From positions 1-5,841 of the forward strand of contig CABSJA010000068.1 in assembly GCA_902477915.1 (NCBI GenBank): 5,841 nucleotides of DNA, written 5' to 3'. How positions within the stretch are numbered: position 1 is the first letter of the stretch; every line of letters starts with the position of its first letter. Positions 1 to 5,833 of this stretch are shown in pieces. Position numbers and translations under genes: made by a program. This stretch comes from an uncultured Veillonella sp. (GTDB lineage Bacteria > Bacillota > Negativicutes > Veillonellales > Veillonellaceae). A model generated the notes under the pieces. The model saw nothing but the letters and a program-made list of their open reading frames with translations, searched no databases and was not told the DNA's origin.

Positions 1-730
1 TAGTATATTTCTTTACAGCTTGCTTTTGTTGCTCTTCTTTTTCAAGTTCAGCCTTAATATAGGCTTTTTCTGCATCAGTTACCCAAGACGCATGATCTGG
101 ACGTTCTTTCATCCAGAATGCGAAAATGAACGCAAAAATTACAGCAGGAATAGCTTCAACGATAAAGAGTGTGCGCCAGCCATGAAGGCCAAAGAATGTT
201 GTATCAAGTAAGATACCTGCCAATGGACCACCGATGATATTAGAGAACAATAAAGATGTTAACATCAAGGAGATCGCCTTTGCACGTTCCTTTGGCAAGA
301 ACCAATTTGGAATCAATAATGAATAAATTACAGGATATAAAGAGGCTTCACATAGACCAAGGAGGAAGCGATAGATATAAAACTCCAATTCTGTGGTCAT
401 CGTCGTCATAAGAATACAGACTAGTCCCCAACTAAACATAATACGTGCCACCCAATGCATAGCATTACAGCGAGCAGCTATTAAGGATGCTGGCACTTCA
501 AATAAAACGTAGCCAATAAAGAAAATACCGGCCCCCATACCGAATACCTCTGGTGTTAACCATGGTAAATTCTCTTTCATGGTCAAGCCTGCATAGGCAA
601 TATTAACACGGTCTAAGAAGGCAATGATGGAAACAATAAATAAAGGTAAGACTACGTGTAGCATACGCCGCTTTGTAAAGTCTTTGAAATCGATGGCCCC
701 ACTTTGAGGCTCTGGTGTAGATGAGTTCAT
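1..730 (-). CDS. MFS transporter, anion:cation symporter-like, 3' end outside window
   Basis: Partial gene: an open frame of 243 codons from the ATG at 730 to the left edge without a stop. A full family member has about 430 residues, so this is the N-terminal half plus the start of the central loop. Six hydrophobic segments are visible (about residues 23-43, 62-82, 92-113, 117-138, 152-175 and 185-206). The first ends in DRVNIAYA (40-47), typical of the anion:cation symporter (ACS) branch of the major facilitator superfamily. FFIGYVLFEVPASL (70-83), ARIMFSWG (95-102) and RFLLGLCEASLYP (121-133) fit the same branch. The charged stretch after residue 207 (KERPDHASWVTDAEKAYI) matches the cytoplasmic loop between the two halves. 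ACS members move organic acids such as tartrate, hexuronates or aromatic acids into the cell by cation symport; the substrate cannot be read here. The start is set by GAAAGGA (736-742), five bases upstream. The gene has its own promoter and an operator-like repeat, so it is probably regulated separately from citDEF. Confidence 0.88.
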   Translation of the reverse strand, partial: MNSSTPEPQSGAIDFKDFTKRRMLHVVLPLFIVSIIAFLDRVNIAYAGLTMKENLPWLTPEVFGMGAGIFFIGYVLFEVPASLIAARCNAMHWVARIMFSWGLVCILMTTMTTELEFYIYRFLLGLCEASLYPVIYSLLIPNWFLPKERAKAISLMLTSLLFSNIIGGPLAGILLDTTFFGLHGWRTLFIVEAIPAVIFAFIFAFWMKERPDHASWVTDAEKAYIKAELEKEEQQKQAVKKYT

Positions 731-747
731 ATAATTCCTTTCTACTA

Positions 748-778
748 CTTAAGATATTACATACCTTACTATCTTAAG
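748..778. promoter_or_regulatory. Inverted repeat over the -10 region, candidate operator
   Basis: CTTAAGATA (748-756) is exactly repeated in inverse orientation as TATCTTAAG (770-778), with a 13-base spacer and centres 22 bases apart, about two helical turns. The distal arm covers the whole -10 box (771-776) of the transporter promoter and the proximal arm lies in the early transcribed region. A dimeric regulator bound here would block RNA polymerase, so a repressor operator is the simplest reading. The arms could also form a weak AT-rich hairpin in DNA, but only one arm plus the start region would be in the mRNA. No regulator gene is in the window. Confidence 0.5.
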
Positions 779-799
779 AAAACAAAAGTCCTCTGTCAA
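771..799 (-). promoter_or_regulatory. Sigma-70 type promoter of the MFS transporter gene
   Basis: On the minus strand a perfect -35 box TTGACA (794-799) is followed after exactly 17 bases by TAAGAT (771-776), a 4 of 6 match to TATAAT. Transcription would begin near 764, leaving a leader of about 34 bases before the ATG at 730. The perfect -35 and optimal spacer make this the clearest promoter in the window. Confidence 0.7.
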
Positions 800-897
800 T
801 GGAATTATATAGAATATAGAAATAACAAATAGGAATAGTAACACCAAAATAATAGCCTTTAAAAATAGAAAAAGGATATTTGCTAGGAATGACTGTA

Positions 898-967
898 TAA
901 AACAAAAAGCACTTTATAGTATAAATATATCTCTATCACAAGATAAGAAAATACTATAAAGTGCTTT
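898..967 (-). terminator. Rho-independent terminator after the cupin gene
   Basis: Perfect 17-base inverted repeat, AAAGCACTTTATAGTAT (906-922) against 951-967, with a 28-base loop that can itself form a 5-bp stem (TATCT with AGATA). In minus-strand reading it begins four bases after the cupin stop codon and is followed by GCTTTTTGTTTTA, a fair U tract. The stem is AT-rich and the loop long, so termination may be incomplete. There is no U tract on the plus-strand side. Confidence 0.62.
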
Positions 968-971
968 CATA

Positions 972-1328
972 TTAATTTGTACTAACAGGATCATAATCAG
1001 CAGGCACAGGAGCAACGATACTTACAAAGATAACATCTTCTGTCCCAGTATTTTTTGCGCCATGACATTCACCCTTTTTAGATACTATAACTTGTCCCTT
1101 TGTAAAAGGCACCTCTGTATCAGGCGTTGGATAAAATACCCCCTTACCTTGCAATATAACCCATATATCATCAGAGTTATGATGGTAATGCTTTGGTAAG
1201 GTTTGCCCAGGTTTAATAACCCATACTGAACCACCTGTGGAATCAGTTTGATAAAATGGAGTCCTAACAGCTTTCTCCAAACTTTCAACTTTCACAAGTT
1301 CCATGTCAAAAATACGTTGATTACTCAT
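972..1328 (-). CDS. Small single-domain cupin protein
   Basis: A 118-residue cytoplasmic protein made almost entirely of one cupin (double-stranded beta-helix) domain. Motif 1 is seen as PGQTLPKHYHHNSDDIWVILQGKG (residues 40-63), with H47, H49 and D53 or D54 in place of the usual glutamate. Motif 2 is KGQVIVSKKGECHGAKNTG (77-95), with H89 and N93; the usual proline before the glycine is K84. H47, H49 and H89 plus an acidic residue could hold a divalent metal. Small cupins of this form include sugar or amino-acid isomerases, dioxygenases, and sensing or storage proteins; nothing here picks one. It is the last gene of a likely three-gene operon, 28 bases after the DUF4261-like gene. An in-frame ATG at 1346 would add six residues (MKGVSI) but has no ribosome binding site, so the start at 1328 is preferred. 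Confidence 0.85.
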   Translation of the reverse strand: MSNQRIFDMELVKVESLEKAVRTPFYQTDSTGGSVWVIKPGQTLPKHYHHNSDDIWVILQGKGVFYPTPDTEVPFTKGQVIVSKKGECHGAKNTGTEDVIFVSIVAPVPADYDPVSTN

Positions 1329-1336
1329 AATGCTCA

Positions 1337-1343
1337 CACCTTT
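1337..1343 (-). promoter_or_regulatory. Ribosome binding site deciding the cupin start
   Basis: AAAGGTG on the minus strand sits eight bases before the ATG at 1328. It lies inside the six extra codons of the longer reading from 1346, whose own upstream bases contain no purine-rich site. This supports the 118-residue protein. Confidence 0.65.
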
Positions 1344-1356
1344 CATCGATTAACAA

Positions 1357-2232
1357 CTAACGAGTACCCGATGCATATTCTCCCATATTAATATCTATAA
1401 CAGTTCGAACAGGTTGAATTAAGGAGTCCTCATACTGAACCGCCCATTTAATATCTGGATTCATATCTCCATTTTCTAAGCCTGCAATCGTTTGCCCGTC
1501 ATCAATAGGATTATCGTGCTCAAAGATATAATACAATACACTATACGCATGATTTACAATTTCATCGGGGTTCATACCGTGAAAGTGATACTGCAAATCA
1601 GGGTAGAATAAGGTGTTCATACCTATCGTATCAACCATCATGTCATCTGTGCCTTGAATGCTAAAATATCGTACATTTACGGCATAATAAATAAAACGTG
1701 TTACAGCTTTATCAGGATGATTTTCAATGGTTTCTCGACTTAAGAACTTACGAGATGGACCAAAGACAACGGCCTTACAGGATGGATATAACTCTAACAA
1801 CGCATCTACATATTTCACGAGCATATCAGCTCGTTCTTTAGGTTCTAAACCCGAAGCTAACATGTCTGTAGCAAATACTCTATATTGGCACTCATCTAGC
1901 AAGTCATCTACATTTGGACAATCCCAAACCTGACTACGTGTAAAATCATCTAGTACAGGTTTGTCGATTTTTTCACAATTCGTCACCATCAAGGTTGGTG
2001 AAATATCTGCATCGTTATCCTCGTAATGAACCTTATAATTCTGAGGTGCAAAACCAGCAGATTCAACGCCATAACTAAAGCAATCAACAGGACCTAAATG
2101 CTTTGTGAATACCTCTACCATTGTATCTCGATTAGGCATATCACACTGCTTTGGCATTAATAACTCAACGAAAAACAAACCGCCAGGGCGAACAGAGTTA
2201 TCTGTTAGATCTTGTTTAAATACTTGAGTCAT
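1357..2232 (-). CDS. DUF4261-like protein of unknown function
   Basis: A 291-residue soluble protein without signal peptide or membrane segments. The stretch GTDDMMVDTIGM (residues 194-205) followed by PDLQYHFHGMNPDEIVNHAYSVLYYIFEHDNPIDDGQTI (211-249) resembles the C-terminal domain called DUF4261; this is from memory of the family pattern and not from a search. The N-terminal part (about 15-110) would be a divergent domain with the hydrophobic segment GGLFFVELLM (17-26). No catalytic motif is evident. The protein is markedly acidic, mainly through aspartates. AGGAG (2240-2244) sits seven bases before the ATG. The gene starts 15 bases after the stop of the upstream hypothetical gene and ends 28 bases before the cupin start, so the three are probably co-transcribed. 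Function is unknown; DUF4261-type proteins often sit among small accessory genes. The gene is certain, the family less so. Confidence 0.8.
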   Translation of the reverse strand: MTQVFKQDLTDNSVRPGGLFFVELLMPKQCDMPNRDTMVEVFTKHLGPVDCFSYGVESAGFAPQNYKVHYEDNDADISPTLMVTNCEKIDKPVLDDFTRSQVWDCPNVDDLLDECQYRVFATDMLASGLEPKERADMLVKYVDALLELYPSCKAVVFGPSRKFLSRETIENHPDKAVTRFIYYAVNVRYFSIQGTDDMMVDTIGMNTLFYPDLQYHFHGMNPDEIVNHAYSVLYYIFEHDNPIDDGQTIAGLENGDMNPDIKWAVQYEDSLIQPVRTVIDINMGEYASGTR

Positions 2233-2247
2233 ACACGCTCTCCTAAA

Positions 2248-2742
2248 TTAAAACATAATGTAAAATATATCTTTCACTTTATAGTATATCAGATGTTTAT
2301 AAGTACTACAATTACGTAACCACTGTTTCATAAATAATAAATAATCTATATTTCTACTACATGTTAGCGTAATATCGATATACTGTGGCATCACGATTAT
2401 ATAATCTAAAGATAATGACTCATACTCAAGTTCAAACGTCTTATTATTCTCCAAGGTTTGTAGAAATCGCGCATATAAATAATCAATACTTTCAGAATGA
2501 TTACCAAGTTTGCAATTTCCCATATCAAATAGGTTACGATAAGAAATATCTCCAGGTAATACAAACATCCAGTCTAAGGCATACTCTGATACACCGAACA
2601 CCGTTTTTTCAGGATTAGGTCCATCTAAATCATCCTGTAACCAAGCTGATATTATTTGATACATAGTTAGTTCGCTTACATCACTATAAAATTCACCTAA
2701 CCCTTCCAGGTCAATCTCTAACTTAGCAATACAACGATACAT
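2248..2742 (-). CDS. Hypothetical protein, 164 residues
   Basis: I do not recognise this protein. It starts at an ATG eight bases after a full AGGAGG site (2751-2756) and ends in TAA, so it is almost surely translated. It is a soluble protein, acidic in its N-terminal half (LEIDLEGLGEFYSDVSELTMYQIISAWLQDDLDG, residues 8-41), and rich in tyrosine and leucine. It has no signal peptide and no clear membrane segment. The tail after residue 120 alternates hydrophobic and aromatic residues (IDYLLFMKQWL at 132-142, DIFYIMF at 158-164), which suggests a folded alpha/beta core. It is the first gene of the likely operon with the DUF4261-like and cupin genes. The DNA is visibly more AT-rich than citDEF, which may mean an accessory origin. 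The size, acidity and neighbours would suit an immunity- or chaperone-like partner protein, but there is no motif for this. Confidence 0.75.
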   Translation of the reverse strand: MYRCIAKLEIDLEGLGEFYSDVSELTMYQIISAWLQDDLDGPNPEKTVFGVSEYALDWMFVLPGDISYRNLFDMGNCKLGNHSESIDYLYARFLQTLENNKTFELEYESLSLDYIIVMPQYIDITLTCSRNIDYLLFMKQWLRNCSTYKHLIYYKVKDIFYIMF

Positions 2743-2855
2743 AGAAACTACCTCCTAAAGATCTCTAATCTTCTTATAGTAAAAGTATAACTATATCTAT
2801 GTACCATTTTTACCACATTAAATCTTATGAATATTTTAAAAGTGCGCACTAAAGT

Positions 2856-2884
2856 ATTATAAAAATACAAAAATGCCCTCTCCA
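2856..2884 (-). promoter_or_regulatory. Possible promoter of the three-gene operon
   Basis: A perfect TATAAT (2856-2861) lies 17 bases downstream of TGGAGA (2879-2884), a 4 of 6 match to TTGACA. The -35 half would lie within the citF terminator stem, and the leader to the ATG at 2742 would be just over 100 bases. In AT-rich DNA a perfect -10 alone is weak evidence. No better pair was seen between 2757 and 2870. Confidence 0.28.
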
Positions 2885-2913
2885 TAAGTCCGAGAACTAT
2901 GGAGAGGGCATTT
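2861..2913 (-). terminator. Rho-independent terminator of citDEF
   Basis: A perfect 16-base inverted repeat (2871-2886 against 2898-2913) with a GC-rich core, ATGCCCTCTCC, and an 11-base loop. In minus-strand reading the stem is followed by ATTTTTGTATTTTT, a good U tract. It lies about 78 bases after the citF stop and separates the cit operon from the next genes. On the plus strand it is not followed by a comparable U tract. Confidence 0.9.
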
Positions 2914-2935
2914 ATATTAACTAATTAACATAGGA

Positions 2936-2981
2936 GCTGAGATGACGGCGGAACTGTTACGTTTTCTACTGCGCTCTCAGC
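2936..2981. repeat. Short inverted repeat in the citF 3' trailer
   Basis: GCTGAGA (2936-2942) pairs with TCTCAGC (2975-2981) across 32 bases. It lies between the citF stop and the strong terminator, so it would be in the mRNA trailer and could form a weak 7-bp stem. There is no U tract beside it, so it is not a terminator by itself; it may stabilise the 3' end or be chance. Confidence 0.25.
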
Positions 2982-2990
2982 ACTACTTAA

Positions 2991-4538
2991 TTATAAAGGT
3001 TTACGAACCACGTCGATAATAGAGCCATCGCGATATTCTACGATTGCGATGATATCTTCGTCTTTATCAGATACAGGGATATCTTGTGGTTTACCTACTA
3101 AATCAAATGCTAATTGTTGTAATTCTTCAATTGTGAAGATAGGCAAGTTGCTATCTTTGAAGCGTTCAATCAAATCAGTACGAGCTGGGTTGATTGCGAT
3201 ACCGTATTCAGTAACGAGTACGTCAACGGAGGAGCCTGGTGTAATTACAGTAGCTACTTTATCACGGATCATTGGCAAGCGGCCGCGGATCAATGGGCAA
3301 GTAATAACTGTGCATTTAGCACCTGCTGCTGTATCGGAGTGACCGCCGGAAGCGCCCATCAATACACCGTTGGAGTCAGTCATTACGTTTACGTTGAAAT
3401 CAAGGTCGATTTCAGTAGCACCAAGGAATACTACGTCTAGGTAGTTTGTAGTGCAGTCAGTCCATGGGTTAGCGTACATGGAAGCGGACATTTCGATATG
3501 TGCAGGGTTTTTATCCAAGGATGCTGCTGCAGTAGTATCGAATGTTTGAGTATCGTAAATGGCACGAATTAAGCCTTCTTCAAGCATACCAGTCAAGATA
3601 CCAGTAGCACCACCGATAGCAAAGCCACCTACTTCACCGCGTTTGCGAAGTTTTTCAGCAATGAATTTCGCTACAGTCAATGGAGCACCACCAGCGCCCA
3701 ATTGGAATACGAAACCATCTTTAATGATGCCAGCTTGGTCAAGGAATTCACCAGCTAATTCAGCAATTTTGATTTGGATAGGGTTTTTAGTGAAACCTAC
3801 CGCACCAGAAGCGATACCTTCTGGATCACCAATGCTTTCAACCTCAACAACATAATCTACGTCAGTTTGAGGGATTGCATAGTTGTGTACATAGTCAACC
3901 AAGTTATCAGTGATGATAACAGTTGTATCTGCATAGTGGGAGTCAACTTTAGCATAGCCAAGTGCACCACATGCGGATTTACCCATACGACCAGTAGCAT
4001 TACCGCGTGGATCAGCTGTAGGAGCACCCATGAAAGCTACGTCGATATGAACTTCGCCAGATTCGATAGCACGTGCACGGCCACCGTGGGAGCGAATGAT
4101 TACAGGGCGTTTCAATACGCCTGGGTTTTGAGTTAAGAATTTACCAAGACGATCGCGTAAGCCAGATGTTTCGATAGCTGTTACAGTACCATCTTGAATC
4201 ATTTCTACCAAGAATTCATGGCATGGGGACAAGGAAGAAGACGCGATTGTAATGTCTTTAATGCCTTTTGCTTGAACGCGTTCCATAACCATTTTCATTA
4301 CATAGTCGCCATTGCGCAAGTGATGATGGAAGGACAATGTCATGCCATCTTTTACGCCAGCTTTTTCGATTGCTTCATCGATAGAAGCAAGTACTTTATT
4401 TGTACCAACACGGCTCATGTGTACAGGTTTACCTGCGCGATGAGCTTTAGGTTCAATTGCGAATTCACCTTGATATACTTCGCGACCTTCTAGTGCTGGG
4501 ATATTTGTTGGGATATCGCGACCTACTTTATTTAACAT
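2991..4538 (-). CDS. citF: Citrate lyase alpha subunit (citrate:acetyl-ACP transferase)
   Basis: CitF swaps the acetyl group on the acyl carrier protein for citrate, giving citryl-ACP and free acetate, the first half of the citrate lyase reaction in the cytoplasm. The 515-residue length agrees with the family (about 510). Family landmarks run through the whole protein: SFHHHLRNGDYV (69-80), ASSSLSPCHEFLVE (99-112), HGGRARAIESGEVHIDVAFMGAP (151-173), FQLGAGGAPLTVAKFIAEKL (278-297), GGATGILTGMLEEGLI (309-324), EMSASMYANP (349-358), FNVNVMTDSNGVLMGASGGHSDTAAGAKC (381-409) and ITPGSSVDVLVTEYGIAINPAR (432-453). It belongs to the CoA-transferase superfamily. The start overlaps the end of citE by 11 bases, with AAGGAG (4548-4553) nine bases upstream, so translation is probably coupled. 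It is the last gene of the operon and is followed by a strong terminator. No truncation or broken motif is seen. Confidence 0.97.
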   Translation of the reverse strand: MLNKVGRDIPTNIPALEGREVYQGEFAIEPKAHRAGKPVHMSRVGTNKVLASIDEAIEKAGVKDGMTLSFHHHLRNGDYVMKMVMERVQAKGIKDITIASSSLSPCHEFLVEMIQDGTVTAIETSGLRDRLGKFLTQNPGVLKRPVIIRSHGGRARAIESGEVHIDVAFMGAPTADPRGNATGRMGKSACGALGYAKVDSHYADTTVIITDNLVDYVHNYAIPQTDVDYVVEVESIGDPEGIASGAVGFTKNPIQIKIAELAGEFLDQAGIIKDGFVFQLGAGGAPLTVAKFIAEKLRKRGEVGGFAIGGATGILTGMLEEGLIRAIYDTQTFDTTAAASLDKNPAHIEMSASMYANPWTDCTTNYLDVVFLGATEIDLDFNVNVMTDSNGVLMGASGGHSDTAAGAKCTVITCPLIRGRLPMIRDKVATVITPGSSVDVLVTEYGIAINPARTDLIERFKDSNLPIFTIEELQQLAFDLVGKPQDIPVSDKDEDIIAIVEYRDGSIIDVVRKPL

Positions 4539-5493
4539 CGTATTCTGCTCCTTCCTCTAATTCAACTTTAATGCCTGCTGCACGTGCTTTATCAACTACG
4601 CGTTGTGCACGAACTACGATAGGACCATCGATCATTTTACCATCTACGGAGATTACGCCTTTATTATTGCGCAATGCATCTGCATAGCTGTTCAATACTT
4701 TAACAGAATGAGCGATTTCTTTTTCGTCAGGAGTGAATACTTCGTGGATAATTTTGATTTGGCTTGGGTGGATACAAGATTTACCATCGTAACCCAAAGC
4801 TTTAATGAATTCAACTTCTTCGCGGAAACCTTGTGGGTCTTTCACGTCGGAGAATACAGTATCGATTACGCGGATACCTGCTTCGCGTGCTGCATGAAGG
4901 ATTGTTTGACGAGCGAACAACAATTCAACAGCTGGTTTATGTTTACCTGTACGAAGGTCAGCACGGTAGTCTTCAGCGCCAAGAGCGATAGCTACTACGC
5001 GAGGGCCGTGACAGATTTCGCGAACATTGTACAAGCCACGAACAGATTCGATAGCTACGATAATGTTGATTGTACCTTCTGGCCAGCCGTTAGCTTTTTC
5101 TACTTCTTCAATTTTCTTTGCTACGATTTCAACTTCAGACACATCTTCAGTTTTAGGTAAACGAATCATATCAGGTTTAGCTGGAACGATTACATCAAGA
5201 TCGTCATAGCCATAAGGAGTTTGTGTAGGATGGTTGATACGAACAACTGTTTCTGCACGGAATTTACGAGATTCCAATGCTTCTGCAGTTAAAAGACGAG
5301 CTGTATCCTTTTCTGTAATAGGTACGGAATCTTCGATATCGATCATGATGGAGTCAGCACCGTGAATGTCAGCACTGTTAATCATTTTAGGTGTATTACC
5401 TGGTACGAACATCATGGAACGAGACAAGCGTTTTTTAGCAGCCTCTGTTAATGGGTTTGTTTTAACTTCTGGGAATGTTTTATCGTTAGCCAT
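4528..5493 (-). CDS. citE: Citrate lyase beta subunit (citryl-ACP lyase)
   Basis: CitE cleaves citryl-ACP to oxaloacetate and acetyl-ACP, the second half-reaction of citrate lyase, using a Mg ion in a TIM-barrel fold of the HpcH/HpaI aldolase type. The 321-residue protein shows RSMMFVPGNTPKM (residues 25-37), GADSIMIDIEDSV (45-57), VVRINHP (83-89), DMIRLPKTE (108-116), IIVAIESVRG (144-153, with E149 as likely metal ligand), VAIALGAEDY (167-176, with D175 as second ligand), GYDGKSCIHPSQI (234-246) and GKMIDGPIV (285-293). It has a slightly longer charged C-terminus than the Escherichia coli protein (ELEEGAEYDVK, 311-321). Its ATG shares one base with the citD stop (TAATG), and the ribosome binding site AGGGGGAG (5503-5510) lies within the end of citD. 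This fits fixed subunit stoichiometry by coupled translation. Active-site residues expected for the family appear intact. Confidence 0.97.
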   Translation of the reverse strand: MANDKTFPEVKTNPLTEAAKKRLSRSMMFVPGNTPKMINSADIHGADSIMIDIEDSVPITEKDTARLLTAEALESRKFRAETVVRINHPTQTPYGYDDLDVIVPAKPDMIRLPKTEDVSEVEIVAKKIEEVEKANGWPEGTINIIVAIESVRGLYNVREICHGPRVVAIALGAEDYRADLRTGKHKPAVELLFARQTILHAAREAGIRVIDTVFSDVKDPQGFREEVEFIKALGYDGKSCIHPSQIKIIHEVFTPDEKEIAHSVKVLNSYADALRNNKGVISVDGKMIDGPIVVRAQRVVDKARAAGIKVELEEGAEYDVK

Positions 5494-5762
5494 TATGCTT
5501 TGCTCCCCCTTTCCAATGCGCCTAATACGCGAGCTTTAATTGTGTAATCCCAAGCATTTTTATCTTGTACGATTACTTTCACGCCATCAAAACCAGCTTC
5601 TTTCACTGTGTTCAAGATAACGGATTTAATTTGGTCGCCGTATTGGCGGATAACTTTGGATGTTAATTCAATTTCGATACCGCTAGCAATCGGTTCAACC
5701 GTTACTAATGCATCATTTTTTTCGTCGAAGCCAGCTTGTGCAGCTTTTACTAATTGTGCCAT
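5493..5762 (-). CDS. citD: Citrate lyase gamma subunit (acyl carrier protein), prosthetic-group serine replaced
   Basis: CitD normally carries the phosphoribosyl-dephospho-CoA group to which acetyl and citryl are bound during citrate lyase catalysis. The 89-residue protein matches the family in QAGFDEKNDALVTVEP (9-24), IELTSKVIRQYGDQIKSVIL (31-50) and VQDKNAWDYTIKARV (65-79), and is slightly shorter than the usual 95-98. In the E. coli and Klebsiella proteins the attachment site is Ser14 in AGTLESGD or AGTLESSD. Aligned without gaps from the shared AG through the shared D to the later P, that position is K15 here (AGFDEKND). The frame is intact on both sides, so this is not a simple frameshift. 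The usually conserved DKGALDC is DKNAWDY (67-73). An upstream in-frame ATG at 5792 would give 99 residues but is less likely than 5762, which has a good ribosome binding site. It is the first gene of citDEF, and its stop codon is fused with the citE start. Confidence 0.9.
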   Translation of the reverse strand: MAQLVKAAQAGFDEKNDALVTVEPIASGIEIELTSKVIRQYGDQIKSVILNTVKEAGFDGVKVIVQDKNAWDYTIKARVLGALERGSKA

Positions 5763-5768
5763 GTTGCA

Positions 5769-5774
5769 TCCTTT
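5769..5774 (-). promoter_or_regulatory. Ribosome binding site deciding the citD start
   Basis: AAAGGA on the minus strand, six bases before the ATG at 5762. The alternative start at 5792 has only TTTGCC before it and would place ten unconserved residues (MIYFLVKGCN) ahead of the usual CitD N-terminus. The shorter protein is preferred. Confidence 0.7.
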
Positions 5775-5794
5775 CACTAAAAAATATATCAAAT

Positions 5795-5833
5795 GGCAAA
5801 GACCAGACGTGTCGCGAATGTCTGGTCCGTGCC
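5795..5833. promoter_or_regulatory. GC-rich inverted repeat upstream of citD
   Basis: GACCAGAC (5801-5808) is inverted exactly as GTCTGGTC (5820-5827) across 11 bases. Outside a symmetrical three-base mismatch, GGC (5795-5797) pairs with GCC (5831-5833). It ends 32 bases before the citD ATG and is richer in GC than its surroundings. In minus-strand reading it is followed after about ten bases by TATATTTTTTAG. It could be an operator for a citrate regulator, a leader hairpin or attenuator of citDEF, or the terminator of a gene to the right. The window ends too soon to decide, and no convincing -35/-10 pair was found for citD here. Confidence 0.5.

Noticed and set aside
20..211. 63-codon plus-strand frame near the left edge
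   Set aside because: It lies antisense to the transporter, whose membrane segments and family motifs continue through the region on the other strand.
1085..1288. 67-codon minus-strand frame inside the cupin gene
   Set aside because: It is a shifted frame of the cupin coding sequence; both cupin motifs are in the other frame.
3049..4493. Several plus-strand open frames of about 97-120 codons opposite citF
   Set aside because: They are antisense shadows of a highly conserved gene, without convincing ribosome binding sites or family resemblance.
4603..5160. 185-codon open frame on the plus strand opposite citE
   Set aside because: Its translation is rich in Cys, Phe and Tyr, resembles no family and lies wholly antisense to the conserved citE; it follows from the codon bias of citE.
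5720..5726. Run of seven A residues (minus strand) in citD as a possible frameshift that removed the serine
   Set aside because: Family-conserved residues occur in the same frame before (AG) and after (D, EP, QYGD) the run, so no shift is needed and none would restore a serine there while keeping both sides.
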